This document shows positions 36,716 through 46,871 of a DNA stretch of 47,044 bases, one piece after another. Under the pieces are notes generated by a model that did not search any database, had not been told where the DNA came from, and saw only the letters and a list, made by a program, of their open reading frames with translations. The stretch spans positions 1-47,044 of the forward strand of contig NZ_JBGNFV010000004.1 in assembly GCF_041449215.1 (NCBI RefSeq), given 5' to 3'. This DNA comes from Roseivirga sp. BDSF3-8 (GTDB taxonomy: Bacteria > Bacteroidota > Bacteroidia > Cytophagales > Cyclobacteriaceae). The position numbers were made by a program, and so were the translations under genes. Each line of letters opens with the position of its first letter. Within the stretch, counting starts at the first letter, position 1.

Positions 36716-37878
36716 ACAGAATAGTAAGGCACTCCAGCCGAATAGAATTAAGTCAGGCCGCAATAAAGGCCAATTTTGGTTTTATCCGTAAAAAGGTAGG
36801 GGAAGGGCCGGTTATATCATCTGTTGTTAAAGCCAATGCTTACGGTCATGGGATAGAAACATTCGTACCCATGGCCGAAAAAGCCGGGGTTAGACACTTC
36901 AGCACCGCTTCCGCGCATGAAGCCGAAGAGGTACTGCACTCCCGAACCAAAAAATCCGATATCATGATCATGGGTATTCTATACGGAGAAGACCTCTCCT
37001 GGGCCATAGAGAATGGTATCGAGTTTTACGTATTTGATTTTGAACGGCTGGAGGCAGCACTAAAAGTGGCTAAAGAACTCAATACCCCGGCAAAAGTGCA
37101 TCTGGAAGCAGAGACAGGCACCAATCGTACGGGTATGCTCGAGGCAGAGTTTAACAAGTGCCTTACCTTGGTCAAAAAGAATAAAGATCACCTGCATTGC
37201 TACGGCATATGCAGTCACCTCGGCGGGGCGGAAAGCCTTTCTAACCAGTTTAAGATCGACCAGCAAAAGCAGCGCTTTAAAGAGTTTCTGAAACTCGGTA
37301 AAGCCAAAGGCATCACTCCCAAATACCGGCACCTTGCATGCAGTGCAGCGGCACTCGCTATGCCCGATACAGTGTATGACATGGTACGGGTTGGCGTCGC
37401 CCAGTATGGTTTCTGGCCCAGTCCGGACATATATTTCATGCACCTGCAGGATGTAGACAAAGGAAAGGATAATCCTATGCGCAGGGTAATTTCCTGGAAA
37501 ACAGACGTGATGGCAATCAAACACGTGAAAAAGGGCGAGTTTATCGGATATGGCACCAGCTACCAGGCCCTCCGCGATATGGAGGTGGCCGTGATTCCCC
37601 TCGGGTACTGCAATGGCTACGCACGTGGACTATCTAACCGCGGCCATGTACTTATTAAAGGCAAAAAAGCACCCATCGTAGGCCTCGTGAACATGAACCT
37701 TTTTATGGTCGATATCACCCATATCAAAGGAGTGGAGCCAGGCGAGGAAGTTGTCCTTATCGGTCGCCAGGGAAATAACTCCATCACAGTAAGCAGCTTT
37801 TCCGATACCTCTAATCTTCTGAATAATGAAATGATAAGCCGCCTTCCCGCCGCCATTCCCCGCTATCCGGTTAGGTAA
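36712..37878 (+). CDS. Alanine racemase family PLP enzyme
   Basis: 388 residues from ATG 36712, which overlaps the previous stop (ATGA); a TTG at 36703 is a possible but less likely start. PLP lysine in VVKANAYGHG; HLEAETGTNRTGML matches the EVDTGMNRLG block; the arginine of MVRVGVAQYGF and the catalytic tyrosine in GYGTSYQA are kept. The usual GR-CMD block reads GLVNMNLFMVDIT, keeping the Met but replacing the Arg, Cys and Asp residues, so substrate preference may differ from alanine. It interconverts L- and D-amino acids. A cell-wall role is possible, but the operon with an ATP-grasp ligase and a papain-like protein points to a dedicated pathway. Confidence 0.9.
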   Translation: MNRIVRHSSRIELSQAAIKANFGFIRKKVGEGPVISSVVKANAYGHGIETFVPMAEKAGVRHFSTASAHEAEEVLHSRTKKSDIMIMGILYGEDLSWAIENGIEFYVFDFERLEAALKVAKELNTPAKVHLEAETGTNRTGMLEAEFNKCLTLVKKNKDHLHCYGICSHLGGAESLSNQFKIDQQKQRFKEFLKLGKAKGITPKYRHLACSAAALAMPDTVYDMVRVGVAQYGFWPSPDIYFMHLQDVDKGKDNPMRRVISWKTDVMAIKHVKKGEFIGYGTSYQALRDMEVAVIPLGYCNGYARGLSNRGHVLIKGKKAPIVGLVNMNLFMVDITHIKGVEPGEEVVLIGRQGNNSITVSSFSDTSNLLNNEMISRLPAAIPRYPVR

Positions 37879-38035
37879 CTAAGGTAGGGTTTGTGGCTTT
37901 TTAAAAGCTAAATAATACCCCATAAAGTACAGCAATACATGTTCTAAGCGTTTCATTCCCTATATTGCCATTTGCAGTCTGCGCCCATCCCTCCCCGGGC
38001 AGGCGTAGCTGCTTCTCTAAAAAGGGAACGAACGT

Positions 38036-40471
38036 ATGAGCCACGAACATGATAAGTATAGCGCGCTGATGAAGCGGCTGGATTACCTGCTTGATAAACA
38101 GAACGACCTTCTCGCCGAGATCATGAACGTTCGTTCTGAAGTAAGATCAATGAAAGCAGAGGATGCCCCTGCCCCCTTACACAAGGAGCAGTCCTCACCT
38201 GAAGAGTCCGGCCCTGAGTCTGCTGCCAAGCCTGTTACACCCCATGTATCCCCTGTAGCACAGGACCGGAAACCCCAACCTGTGCCAACTCCTTCCGGAA
38301 AGACAGCCCCGGGGATGACGCGGAAAAAGCCAGTGGCAAAAACCCCCCGTATCGATATAGAAAGCTGGATAGGTCAGAACCTCATCAGCAAGATAGGCAT
38401 CGCCATTACCGTTATCGGGGTGGCCATCGGAGTTAAGTACTCCATTGATCATAACCTGATCAGCCCCGTTTTGCGGATGGTCACAGGCTACCTGATAGGA
38501 GGGGGCCTCATCGCAATCGGCTACCGGCTCAGGCGTAAGTTTGAGAACTACAGTGCTATACTGGTAAGCGGCGGCATCGCCACCCTCTACCTCGTTACCT
38601 TCAGTGCATATAACTTCTTTGACCTTATCCCCCAGGGCCTGGCCTTTAGTATTATGCTCCTGCTTACCGTCTATGGTATTTACACCGCCATCAGCTACAA
38701 TAAGCAAGTCATAGCTCATATAGGCCTGGTAGGCGCCTATGCCGTCCCGATACTCCTCAGTGATGGCAGCGGCCGCGTAGAGGTCCTGTTCAGCTACGTG
38801 GCTATTATCAATGTAGGCATACTCGTACTTGCCTACCGTAAGTACTGGACAGCCCTCAATTACAGTTCACTGCTTATTACCTGGCTGCTATACAGCGGGT
38901 GGCTGCTGGACGGTTACATACAGGAAGAGCATTTTGCTCTGGCCCTTACCTTCCTTACCATTACCTTCCTTACCTTTTATGCCATGTTTCTGGTGTATAA
39001 AGTCACAAGGAAAAAAGAGTTTTTACTTGAAGATGTATTCCTCCTACTAGGTAACAGCCTGATCTATTACATGATCAGTAACCTGCTTATAAGCAATTAC
39101 ACCCCGGCTGAACCATACCTGGGTCTTTTTACCCTGGGCAATGCATTCGTTCACTTACTTGCAGCCATAATCATCTTCCGCCAGCGGGTGGATCAAAAAG
39201 TATTTTACTTTGCCGCCGGGCTTGCCGGCACCTTCATCACTATCGCTATTCCTATACAACTGGATGGCACCACCGTAACCCTGCTATGGTCCCTGGAGGG
39301 CGCTGTGCTGTTTGCTATAGGCCGCATCCGTAAGGCCGGATTCTATGAAATGTTTGCCTACCCCCTCCTTATTATCGCCTTTGCCAGCCTCTTGCTGGAC
39401 TGGAGAGCAGGTTATGATCAGTTTAGCTTCTATAACCAGGAAGGCTATATCACCCCCATTTTTAATATCTACTTTTTCAGCACACTTATATTTGCCTTAG
39501 CCTCAGGCACCGCTGTTTTTCTGTCGCAAAAGTGTACCCTATATGGCAGTAATAAGTTACGTGAGCTGGCAGAACCCCTGGGTGTATTTCTCAGCGTATT
39601 ACTGATCGTTACCGTATATAATATGTTCCGGCTTGAGATAGCCAATGCCATAAGCCAGGCATATGCACAGGCCCTCATTGCTGCCGATGGCATGGACGAT
39701 GCCAGCCCCTATGGCAAAGTGCATGATCCTTATCTTTACAGTCTGATCCTGCAGTTTGCTTATAGTGTCGTATTTATTGCGCTGCTGGCCTTTCTAAATC
39801 TCACTAAATTGCGCAAAAGGGCCTTGTCCTCCGTCACCATCGTTTTGCACTACATCACCGCAGGTCTATTTGTCCTCATGGTACTTTATAGTCTTGGTGA
39901 ACTTCGGGACCATTTCCAGAGAGGGCTTCCCCCGATTACCATCATGCCCCCTTATTTTCCCATTTACGGCCGGTACCTCATCATGGCCATCATGGCAGGG
40001 AGTACTATCATGGCAAGAAAACAATTATTGCAATTCAGTAAGACTTCACACCTCCCCCGGTTCTTTATCCTTAGCATACACCTCATGGTGCTTTGGACAC
40101 TCAGCAGCGAACTTATTCACTGGATGGATCTGGCCGGGTATGACGCAAACTATAAGCTGGCACTCAGCATCCTGTGGGGCTGCTATGCTTTGTTCCTCAT
40201 CATAATAGGCATGAAGCAAAACCGCAAGTACCTGCGCATAAGTGCGTTTACATTGTTTGGGGTCACACTATTCAAGGTATTTGTCTATGACCTGGAAAGC
40301 CTCAATACCGTTTCGCGCACCATCGTATTCGTGAGCTTGGGAGTCCTGCTCCTTATCAGCTCCTTCCTGTATAATAAATACAAAGACCTGCTACTTGGTG
40401 AGGAGGAGACAGAGCCCCTGAACAACCCGGCAGAGCCTATTCCTTCAGAAAATCGACTAAAGGACCTATAA
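38036..40471 (+). CDS. DUF2339 multi-helix membrane protein
   Basis: 811 residues. A short coiled coil (about 5-40), a Pro/Ser-rich linker (about 45-115), then the conserved [14 protein letters not shown] start of the DUF2339 domain and about twenty membrane helices to the end. The charged tail [14 protein letters not shown] is cytoplasmic. The family is widespread in Bacteroidota and Proteobacteria and its function is unknown; the many-helix core suggests transport or a scaffold. A gap of 157 bases from the racemase gene makes co-transcription uncertain. Its last 35 bases overlap the convergent hydrolase gene. Confidence 0.88.
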   Translation: MSHEHDKYSALMKRLDYLLDKQNDLLAEIMNVRSEVRSMKAEDAPAPLHKEQSSPEESGPESAAKPVTPHVSPVAQDRKPQPVPTPSGKTAPGMTRKKPVAKTPRIDIESWIGQNLISKIGIAITVIGVAIGVKYSIDHNLISPVLRMVTGYLIGGGLIAIGYRLRRKFENYSAILVSGGIATLYLVTFSAYNFFDLIPQGLAFSIMLLLTVYGIYTAISYNKQVIAHIGLVGAYAVPILLSDGSGRVEVLFSYVAIINVGILVLAYRKYWTALNYSSLLITWLLYSGWLLDGYIQEEHFALALTFLTITFLTFYAMFLVYKVTRKKEFLLEDVFLLLGNSLIYYMISNLLISNYTPAEPYLGLFTLGNAFVHLLAAIIIFRQRVDQKVFYFAAGLAGTFITIAIPIQLDGTTVTLLWSLEGAVLFAIGRIRKAGFYEMFAYPLLIIAFASLLLDWRAGYDQFSFYNQEGYITPIFNIYFFSTLIFALASGTAVFLSQKCTLYGSNKLRELAEPLGVFLSVLLIVTVYNMFRLEIANAISQAYAQALIAADGMDDASPYGKVHDPYLYSLILQFAYSVVFIALLAFLNLTKLRKRALSSVTIVLHYITAGLFVLMVLYSLGELRDHFQRGLPPITIMPPYFPIYGRYLIMAIMAGSTIMARKQLLQFSKTSHLPRFFILSIHLMVLWTLSSELIHWMDLAGYDANYKLALSILWGCYALFLIIIGMKQNRKYLRISAFTLFGVTLFKVFVYDLESLNTVSRTIVFVSLGVLLLISSFLYNKYKDLLLGEEETEPLNNPAEPIPSENRLKDL

Positions 40472-41450
40472 ACCGGTCAAATGCTTCTATATGCGGAAGA
40501 TGCCCGATGCCCTCCAACTCCACCAGTTGCGCATCGGGTATTTTTTCCTTAGTCTGTTCGCCGAGTTCATCGTATAGCCCCATAGTAGCCCGCACCTCTT
40601 CACTTACCAGGGGTTTGCCCAGAGCCGTCCGGTCACGCGTGCCAATTATGAGAAGAGTGGGCATAGTCAGCTCTCCAAACTCATACACCACCGGCTGCGT
40701 CAGGATCATATCATACGTAAGTGCCGCATTCCATGCGATCAAGGGGTAATTATCATTTAAGGTCCATCCCGCTAGCATATTTACCCATTCATTATAGGCC
40801 GGCTTCCAGTTGCCATCATAGTAGTTTTCCTTCTGGTACTGCTTGATAGCCTCGTAGTCCTTCTTCAACTCATTGTCATTCCACCAGCTTACCGGCTTGT
40901 AAGGGACCTTTAACTTATAATCTTCCAGGCCAATAGGGTTTACCAGCACCAGCTTCTCCGTTAGGTCCGGGTACATTAAGGAAAAGCGGGTGGCCAGCAT
41001 GCCCCCCATAGAATGGCCCAGCACCGTGGTACGGCTAATATCGAGCGTATCGAGTAGGCTTTTCGTATTCATTGCCAGCGTATGAAAGCTGTACTGAAAG
41101 TATTCAGGTTTGGTAGATTTGCCGAAGCCAATCTGGTCCGGCACAATCACGCGAAACCCTTCCGCCGTAAGCGCCTCGATAGTCGTTTCCCAATAAGCCC
41201 CGTTAAAGTTCTTGCCGTGAAGCAGTAATACGTTTTTCCCATTGTAATTATCCGGTTGCACATCCATATACGCCATTTCCAGCATTTGTTCCTGCACATC
41301 AAGCCTGAGATGCTTTACCTCGTAAGGGTATTCATAATTGCTGAGGTCAGTCTGCAGCAGCCGGATCTCAGCCTCTTGGGCAAGAGACAGTGCAGTGCCA
41401 GTTAGTAGTAGTACCACAGTCAGTAAGTAACGTACGTCAGAAGCTTTCAT
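40437..41450 (-). CDS. Alpha/beta hydrolase, exported
   Basis: About 337 residues from the chosen ATG at 41450, which gives a clean signal peptide ([24 protein letters not shown]). Oxyanion block [14 protein letters not shown], nucleophile GHSMGG (Ser147 from this start), acid in [10 protein letters not shown], and His in [10 protein letters not shown] are all present, so the triad is intact. Similar periplasmic hydrolases act on esters or lactones; the substrate is unknown. Upstream ATGs at 41498 and 41462 remain possible. The 3' end overlaps the DUF2339 gene by 35 bases on the other strand. Confidence 0.87.
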   Translation of the reverse strand: MKASDVRYLLTVVLLLTGTALSLAQEAEIRLLQTDLSNYEYPYEVKHLRLDVQEQMLEMAYMDVQPDNYNGKNVLLLHGKNFNGAYWETTIEALTAEGFRVIVPDQIGFGKSTKPEYFQYSFHTLAMNTKSLLDTLDISRTTVLGHSMGGMLATRFSLMYPDLTEKLVLVNPIGLEDYKLKVPYKPVSWWNDNELKKDYEAIKQYQKENYYDGNWKPAYNEWVNMLAGWTLNDNYPLIAWNAALTYDMILTQPVVYEFGELTMPTLLIIGTRDRTALGKPLVSEEVRATMGLYDELGEQTKEKIPDAQLVELEGIGHLPHIEAFDRFIGPLVDFLKE

Positions 41451-41551
41451 TTTCAAATCCATTTCAGCCTTAACTTCCCCGGGCCTCATAGGTTTCATTT
41501 TTCAAGTAAGGCTATTAGGTTTAATTGGATTGACCGTTACGACCGGTTTTA

Positions 41552-41568
41552 TAATTAATGATTAATTA
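41552..41568. promoter_or_regulatory. 17-bp perfect palindrome between divergent genes
   Basis: TAATTAAT, one central G, then ATTAATTA. It lies about 100 bases upstream of the hydrolase gene and 214 bases upstream of the T9SS protein gene, in otherwise featureless AT-rich DNA (41451-41781). It could bind a dimeric regulator, though an AT-only palindrome can arise by chance. Confidence 0.3.
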
Positions 41569-41781
41569 ATACACCGATATATATTCTGATTATATTGATA
41601 TAAGTGAGCGCTAATAAGGTGTTGACACACTGGTATTAGAACAATATTTTAGCTCCCTGTCATGCTCTCACGCTTGATTTCTATTATTCCTTGGATAGAT
41701 GAATGACTGGTATTCTACTCCCGTTCGTCCCTGCTAATTTGGTTAAATTAGCTTGCTGTAATCATTTAAACTTTAATCCAG

Positions 41782-43575
41782 ATGAGAAAGATTTACCTGT
41801 TTATCTTACTGACTATGACAGTCGGTACTGTACTCGGGCAAAAGGCCATGGAGCTGCAACGCTACCAGGCACCCGGTGACCCAAACCTTGATCCCAACTG
41901 GGACTGGACGGTTAGCAGTCCCGTAACCATGTATTACTCGCCAAACGGGTCTACCGTCACCCAAATTAATAACCGCTATGTACCCTTCTGGACCAGTGGA
42001 AACGAACTGGCAGCTGATAAGGACATGCACCCCGAGGATGGTTGGGTCCTGGCCTGGAAGGACTTCGGTACCCCCACCGATGCCCCTGCCTTACCCTTCT
42101 TTGTATTATATAATAAGTACCGTGGCACCCTGCGATTCATGATCTATAATGCCACCAATATCTCCCATACTTTCTTTAAAGGGGAGTTGTCCTTCCGTAA
42201 CGATTCAGATAAGTATCCACTGTTTACCCATACCGCCAAGGATAAGGTATTTGGCTGGGACTTTAACGATACCCAGACAGAAGTATACCTGGGCGAAGGA
42301 GCCGCCTACAACAATTGGTTCTACCTCGACTTTGTCATGTTCGGATACAGGGATAATATGAGCTTTGGCAATACCATCCTGCACCTCGAGGTACACGGTG
42401 TGGATGAATCACAGGTATCCCTGAATGGCTCAATAAGCCTCGAACAACAGCTTAAAGAGTCCACGGTAGGTAATGGCAAAGATGTGGGTGAGTCTGTCAT
42501 TGGTGCCCTTGAAAAAGGACACAAATACTACAAAGGCGTGGAAAACTTCCGTAGTGATATGGAAAAGGCCGGAACCAAGCATAAAGATGATACCTGGTGG
42601 GGGCAGCCCCTTCTGAATGTTATGTCAGCAGGTGTATCTACCGCTTTGCCCGTCGTTGGTGGTGTGGTGGGGCTCATCTCATCTTTTATTGGGGGCAAAA
42701 GCACACCTGCTCCCCGCGAGCCGATTAGCTTCCTTGGGGAGATGGATCTTTCCGGAAAAATTACCACCACCGTTCCTCTCCTCAATGCCGATTTCAAGCT
42801 TTCACCGGGTAACCAGGCGCCCGATAAGTACAGTACAGTGCAGGCTATTGACTGGGGTGTTTTTAGCGCGTTGTTTCCGCCACGCATACAAGTGACGCAG
42901 GTAGAAGAGTGCCGTGAGGACTGGTACTACGGTAACCTCACCTGCTACAACAGCCACGGCGTGCTGGAGATGCATCAGCAGGTGATGCCTTACGATTTCA
43001 ATAACGATATCGGCATGAGCATTGTAAGCATGGAAGCAGCCTACGTGTGGGATAACAAAGAAGGCTTCGACTACCTGCCCTGGAGCACCTTCAAAACCAA
43101 GTCTTACCAGATCGGCTACTATGATGAGCCCGATGGTATTTCGTATAAGATTACCTTTAAGATCAATAGCCCTACCATTAACTCTGATGATGAGATCGTA
43201 ATGGTAAAGACCATTCCTATTGACCTGACATATCTGCGAGGCTGTGAAGGAGACTGCCGCTACCGTGTGGCGCAGAACGATGGCCCCAATAAAGTCAAGG
43301 AAGAACTGCCGCTGTCCCAAGAGGTTACCTTACACCCCAACCCCGCTACTGACCAGGTCACCGTAAGTATACCAGCCACCGTGGCAGGTAATGGCCAGGT
43401 CATGCTGATGGATGCGATGGGCAGAAAGGTATTGAGTGAGAGAATATCACTATTGCCTGGCATGACAAGCTACCAGCTACAGGCAGACCAGGTAGGGGCG
43501 CTCGAAGCCGGAATCTATATGGTAGTAATAAAAACCCCTTCCGGTTTGTATAAGAACAAACTTATTATAGAATAG
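41782..43575 (+). CDS. T9SS-exported protein with hydrophobic glycine-rich segment
   Basis: 597 residues. Signal peptide 1-19 (FILLTMTVGTVLG). The N-terminal 220 residues are beta-rich and aromatic with no recognised family. A segment at about 281-305 (MSAGVSTALPVVGGVVGLIS and following) is unusually hydrophobic and glycine-rich for a secreted protein, like a membrane-inserting hairpin. Cysteine pairs (CREDWYYGNLTC; CEGDC) suggest disulfides. The end, from VTLHPNPATDQVTVSI, is a type A T9SS sorting domain with the terminal KNKLIIE. Surface location is therefore likely. Function unknown; a pore-forming or adhesive role is only a guess. Confidence 0.85.
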   Translation: MRKIYLFILLTMTVGTVLGQKAMELQRYQAPGDPNLDPNWDWTVSSPVTMYYSPNGSTVTQINNRYVPFWTSGNELAADKDMHPEDGWVLAWKDFGTPTDAPALPFFVLYNKYRGTLRFMIYNATNISHTFFKGELSFRNDSDKYPLFTHTAKDKVFGWDFNDTQTEVYLGEGAAYNNWFYLDFVMFGYRDNMSFGNTILHLEVHGVDESQVSLNGSISLEQQLKESTVGNGKDVGESVIGALEKGHKYYKGVENFRSDMEKAGTKHKDDTWWGQPLLNVMSAGVSTALPVVGGVVGLISSFIGGKSTPAPREPISFLGEMDLSGKITTTVPLLNADFKLSPGNQAPDKYSTVQAIDWGVFSALFPPRIQVTQVEECREDWYYGNLTCYNSHGVLEMHQQVMPYDFNNDIGMSIVSMEAAYVWDNKEGFDYLPWSTFKTKSYQIGYYDEPDGISYKITFKINSPTINSDDEIVMVKTIPIDLTYLRGCEGDCRYRVAQNDGPNKVKEELPLSQEVTLHPNPATDQVTVSIPATVAGNGQVMLMDAMGRKVLSERISLLPGMTSYQLQADQVGALEAGIYMVVIKTPSGLYKNKLIIE

Positions 43576-43597
43576 TAAGCAGACACTTTAAACGGAT

Positions 43598-43636
43598 AAA
43601 AGGCCTCCTGCCACAGAGCGGGGAGCCTTTTCTTTT
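43598..43636 (+). terminator. Terminator of the T9SS protein gene
   Basis: AAAAGG plus CTCC (with one bulged C) pair with GGAG plus CCTTTT across a 13-base loop; a T-rich tail follows. Confidence 0.7.
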
Positions 43637-43659
43637 TACCCTCTCAGAGCCCCAAAGCA

Positions 43660-43693
43660 CAAAAGCCCCCTGCCGGATAGCAGAGGGCTTTTG
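43660..43693 (-). terminator. Terminator of the phosphatase-like gene
   Basis: CAAAAGCCC-C-CTGC and GCAG-A-GGGCTTTTG form a 13-pair stem with one mismatch and a six-base loop, 33 bases beyond the - strand stop. It may work in both directions. Confidence 0.65.
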
Positions 43694-43726
43694 CATTTGA
43701 TGGGAAAGGCTTATCAGGTGTGTGAC

Positions 43727-46432
43727 TTATCTTTTCACATACCTGCCTTGTACTACCCGGCCGTTTTCCTGCTCTATCCGCACAAAGTATATACCATTTT
43801 GCAGATGGCTGGTTTTTATACTAATCATACCTTCCCTAGCAGCATAAGGTGTAGCCGCTACCCGGTGGCCATTAACAGAGATGAGGTACAGCGTTCCCTG
43901 CCCCTCTATACCACTTCCCTGCAAGTCAATTGTCAAAGACTCATCAAAAGGATTAGGAAAAGCCATCAGTTCGCCTTTGTCAAGCGAGAGTTCGGCAATA
44001 GAAACAGGCAGATCCACCACCGGCTCAGCCAGGCGCTGACCAGCTACCGTATACTCCACATGTAGCAAGGCAGCACGCGAGGAAGAGCCATCATAAGCCT
44101 CAGCCGTCCGGCGTCCGCTACCGGTGACCATGAAAGCCATCGCCCCTGAGGCATTATAGTCATCCCGGTTCACAATCTCCTGTACTATCTGCTTTAGCTC
44201 CGGCGTCTGCTGCGTACTGCTGCTTGCGCCCACAGAGCTCCATGCTGAGGGCGACCAGCTTACCGAAGCGCTTGTCTTCGTCCGGCTGCTTACATTGTAG
44301 CTGCTCGTGGTAAAGGCTGCAGCGCTACCCCTGTCTTCTCCATGGATGGTAAGGCTGCTGCCGCCGGATGTGCTTTCATCCGTAGTAAACCGGATGTACG
44401 CCCGTGTTATCGTGGCCCCGGCCGGGATATTATGCCCGGTAAAGCGCAGGCCAACAGACTGGTTGCCACGCGTACTGCCATCATATACCAGTTCTATGTC
44501 AGAGCTGTTCATATACATCCCCCCGTTCTGGTTTTCCTCCACATCATCGTTGCCCGACGCTATTCGCACATCCACCGTACCGTTGGTAGCCACCGTTTCA
44601 TCCTGTGTATATTCAATATACAGCAAAGGAGCCGAAGAAGCAGAGCCATCGTATGACTCCGCTGTGCGTTTGCCACTTCCTGTGATCATTAGGCTCATAG
44701 CGTTTCCACTGCTCCAGCCGCTACGGTTCACGATCTCCTGTATGATGCTTTTCAGCTCAGGGGTACGCTGCGCAGACCCTGACTCGCCCACCGAACTCCA
44801 GCCCGCCGGGGACCACGCTACAGAGGCAGAAGTCTTGCTCCGCGATGAAACATTGTAGCTTGAAGTAGAAAAGGCAGAAGAATTGTTCACATCCTCTCCC
44901 CGAATCGTCAGCGACGTGCTGCCCGTCGTGCTTTCATCCGTAGTGAACTGCAGGTAAGCCCTTGTTACAGTGGCCCCCGAGGGTACATTCACACCCGTAA
45001 ATCGCATGCCCACCGTCTGGTTTCCGGCAGACTGATGGCTGTCATACACCAGTTCCAGGTCCGAACTGTTCGTGTAGATCGTTCCGGACGCTGCCTCTTC
45101 CACATCGTCCATACTGCTGCTAACGCGTACGCTTACCGTACCCGCATCGCTGTCCCCTGTAGGAGGAGCCGTCGTGCCTTCATTCAGTATCGTGACCACC
45201 GCGCCGTTGCTCGGGTTCCATATGTCCAGGTTAGCCGGTGTGGCAAAGATATTATTATCACTCACCGTACCTACCTGATCCGCGTTATCCACCCTGATGG
45301 TACGCAGCTCAATCTTATCCTCATCTACAAAGATCCACTTGAACTGGTTAAACCGACCGCTGTTACGCGTCCATGCCTTGTTATCATCATTCGTGCGCAG
45401 TGGGGCTCCCCAGCAGCCTTCACCTGCATACACTGTGCCGTTTGCATCGTCACGGATAAAGCCCTCATCGCTACCTGATCCCGTATAGGGACGAACCGGC
45501 CACGTCGTTTTTACCGTATGTGCGTCACACTCCACTACCAGCTTTACCTTATGCTGGTAAAACAGCCCCGCCCAGTTACTGTACTGGCCGTTTCCTTCAG
45601 ACTTGCCGCTTACATGCGGACGCATCGGCTTGTGGTACTGCGCCATTTTCCACGTCACGTTCCCGTTAGCCGCCAGATCGTTTGCCAGCCACGTAGTTTG
45701 GTCACCCCCTGTGCTTATCTCAGTATTGAGCGTATAAGAGCGTACAAGGCCGCCGCCAAAAGTCAGGGCATAGTATACATTACTGTTCGGCACATCAAAC
45801 AGGTTCACCAACATAGTATTACTGCTCTCATGGTTACCCCGTGTAGCTACAAATGGGATGATGCGGCCATCACTGCCGATGCTGTACTGCCAGTCATCAA
45901 ACCAGCCCTGCCACTGCGAGTCATAGCCATTGTCCGTCATATCACCGCCAAATAGTACCGCATGCGGCCTTAGCTTAGCCACCAGCTTATTCGCATTGAT
46001 CCGGGGCGTACGGTTGTTCCGGCTGTCACCACCTGCAATAAACGAAAGCCGCTCCGTAGGGGAGTCAGGAGCCGTTTTAAACCATAGCCTGCGGCTCGTG
46101 CCCTGGCTGTCACGGATCACGAAGTAGTAAGCCGTATTAGGCTGCAGCCCCGTCAGGCGCACAAAGTGGTTGTTCATGCCCTTGTAGCTCACCACCCGGT
46201 CCGGAGTGGCACTATTGGGGTAAGCGCTATAGGTAGTGCCCTCATCGGCTGTGCCATAGTATACCACAGGGTTGCTTCCGCTCGCCTGGTTCCACCCGAT
46301 CACCATGCTCCTGGCCGGGTCCGTGCGCCACATCACACGGTACTTGTCCGTAGTGGCTTCTGCCAGGTGCGCCAGCGACAGGCATATCACCGTCAGCAGC
46401 ACACCTGAAATAGTGGTAAAGGTCTTCATCAT
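43727..46432 (-). CDS. T9SS-exported purple-acid-phosphatase-like protein with two DNRLRE-like domains
   Basis: About 901 residues from ATG 46432; the next codon is also ATG and begins the signal peptide KTFTTISGVLLTVICLSLAHL. The frame is open to 46480 but those residues are unlikely. Numbered from 46480: Fn3-like purple acid phosphatase N-domain 45-137; metallophosphoesterase about 145-400 with GGDSRNN, GGDMTDN, RGNHES, QYHKP and CDAHT in place of the usual GHxH; two tandem 178-residue domains at 448-626 and 635-812, both with VEE, MRFTG/LRFTG, GATVTRAYLQF and SYNVSSR motifs (DNRLRE-like surface domain); and a T9SS sorting domain from FPNPFDESL to VQGRYVKR. It would hydrolyse phosphoesters outside the cell. 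Confidence 0.9.
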   Translation of the reverse strand: MMKTFTTISGVLLTVICLSLAHLAEATTDKYRVMWRTDPARSMVIGWNQASGSNPVVYYGTADEGTTYSAYPNSATPDRVVSYKGMNNHFVRLTGLQPNTAYYFVIRDSQGTSRRLWFKTAPDSPTERLSFIAGGDSRNNRTPRINANKLVAKLRPHAVLFGGDMTDNGYDSQWQGWFDDWQYSIGSDGRIIPFVATRGNHESSNTMLVNLFDVPNSNVYYALTFGGGLVRSYTLNTEISTGGDQTTWLANDLAANGNVTWKMAQYHKPMRPHVSGKSEGNGQYSNWAGLFYQHKVKLVVECDAHTVKTTWPVRPYTGSGSDEGFIRDDANGTVYAGEGCWGAPLRTNDDNKAWTRNSGRFNQFKWIFVDEDKIELRTIRVDNADQVGTVSDNNIFATPANLDIWNPSNGAVVTILNEGTTAPPTGDSDAGTVSVRVSSSMDDVEEAASGTIYTNSSDLELVYDSHQSAGNQTVGMRFTGVNVPSGATVTRAYLQFTTDESTTGSTSLTIRGEDVNNSSAFSTSSYNVSSRSKTSASVAWSPAGWSSVGESGSAQRTPELKSIIQEIVNRSGWSSGNAMSLMITGSGKRTAESYDGSASSAPLLYIEYTQDETVATNGTVDVRIASGNDDVEENQNGGMYMNSSDIELVYDGSTRGNQSVGLRFTGHNIPAGATITRAYIRFTTDESTSGGSSLTIHGEDRGSAAAFTTSSYNVSSRTKTSASVSWSPSAWSSVGASSSTQQTPELKQIVQEIVNRDDYNASGAMAFMVTGSGRRTAEAYDGSSSRAALLHVEYTVAGQRLAEPVVDLPVSIAELSLDKGELMAFPNPFDESLTIDLQGSGIEGQGTLYLISVNGHRVAATPYAAREGMISIKTSHLQNGIYFVRIEQENGRVVQGRYVKR

Positions 46433-46649
46433 AGGGTCGAATATGTATGTTAAAATTTGCAGCGAAAATACGCCACCCATACCTTAGGAAGGTGAATTGC
46501 AGGCTATGACAGTGTTATCTTTGTTGTGTAATGGTAACGAATGGATAATGATAGGGGAGACCTTTTTGGGAAATTCTATGCCATGCTATAGCCAACATTC
46601 AGATAACCCTGATAAGCCCATAGAGCACTTATTTCCACCCCAGCCCCCA
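46433..46649. other. Intergenic DNA before repeat copy C
   Basis: Contains the - strand promoter of the phosphatase-like gene. A + frame of 119 codons (46497-46856) crosses into repeat copy C and looks spurious. No RNA gene was seen. Confidence 0.4.
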
Positions 46650-46804
46650 AAATTCCTTTCCCCCGCTGAAGTTAAACGAAGCGCAACTCTATGTAGGGAA
46701 AGGTGGCCGCGGTGGTGCGCATACGTGCCCAAGCAAGTAACTTCGAAGAGCAATAGTTGCCTTCCCTATAAAGTCAACTCGCGGCCGGAAAGGGAGCCTT
46801 ACCA
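46650..46804 (+). repeat. 150-bp structured repeat, copy C
   Basis: CCTTTCCCCC at 46655-46664 and GGGAAAGG at 46696-46703 form the first stem. GGCCGCG (46705-46711) is perfectly complementary to CGCGGCC (46780-46786). The inner hairpin is changed in sequence but kept in pairing: GAAG and GCAA (46745-46753) with TTGC and CTTC (46757-46764). This copy differs from A and B at many loop positions. Confidence 0.75.
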
Positions 46805-46871
46805 CTGTCTCATCTATACCCCAGAGTATATTCTATTCAACGCCTTCATTAGCTAATCCCTAACTAGGCCA

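Noticed and set aside
43727-43815. Frameshift at the end of the phosphatase-like gene
   Set aside because: The frame reads cleanly through a full T9SS sorting domain to its stop, followed by a terminator.
46497-46856. A 119-codon + strand frame near the window end
   Set aside because: It runs into repeat copy C, whose conservation is at the level of pairing and not of codons; the translation has no recognisable features.
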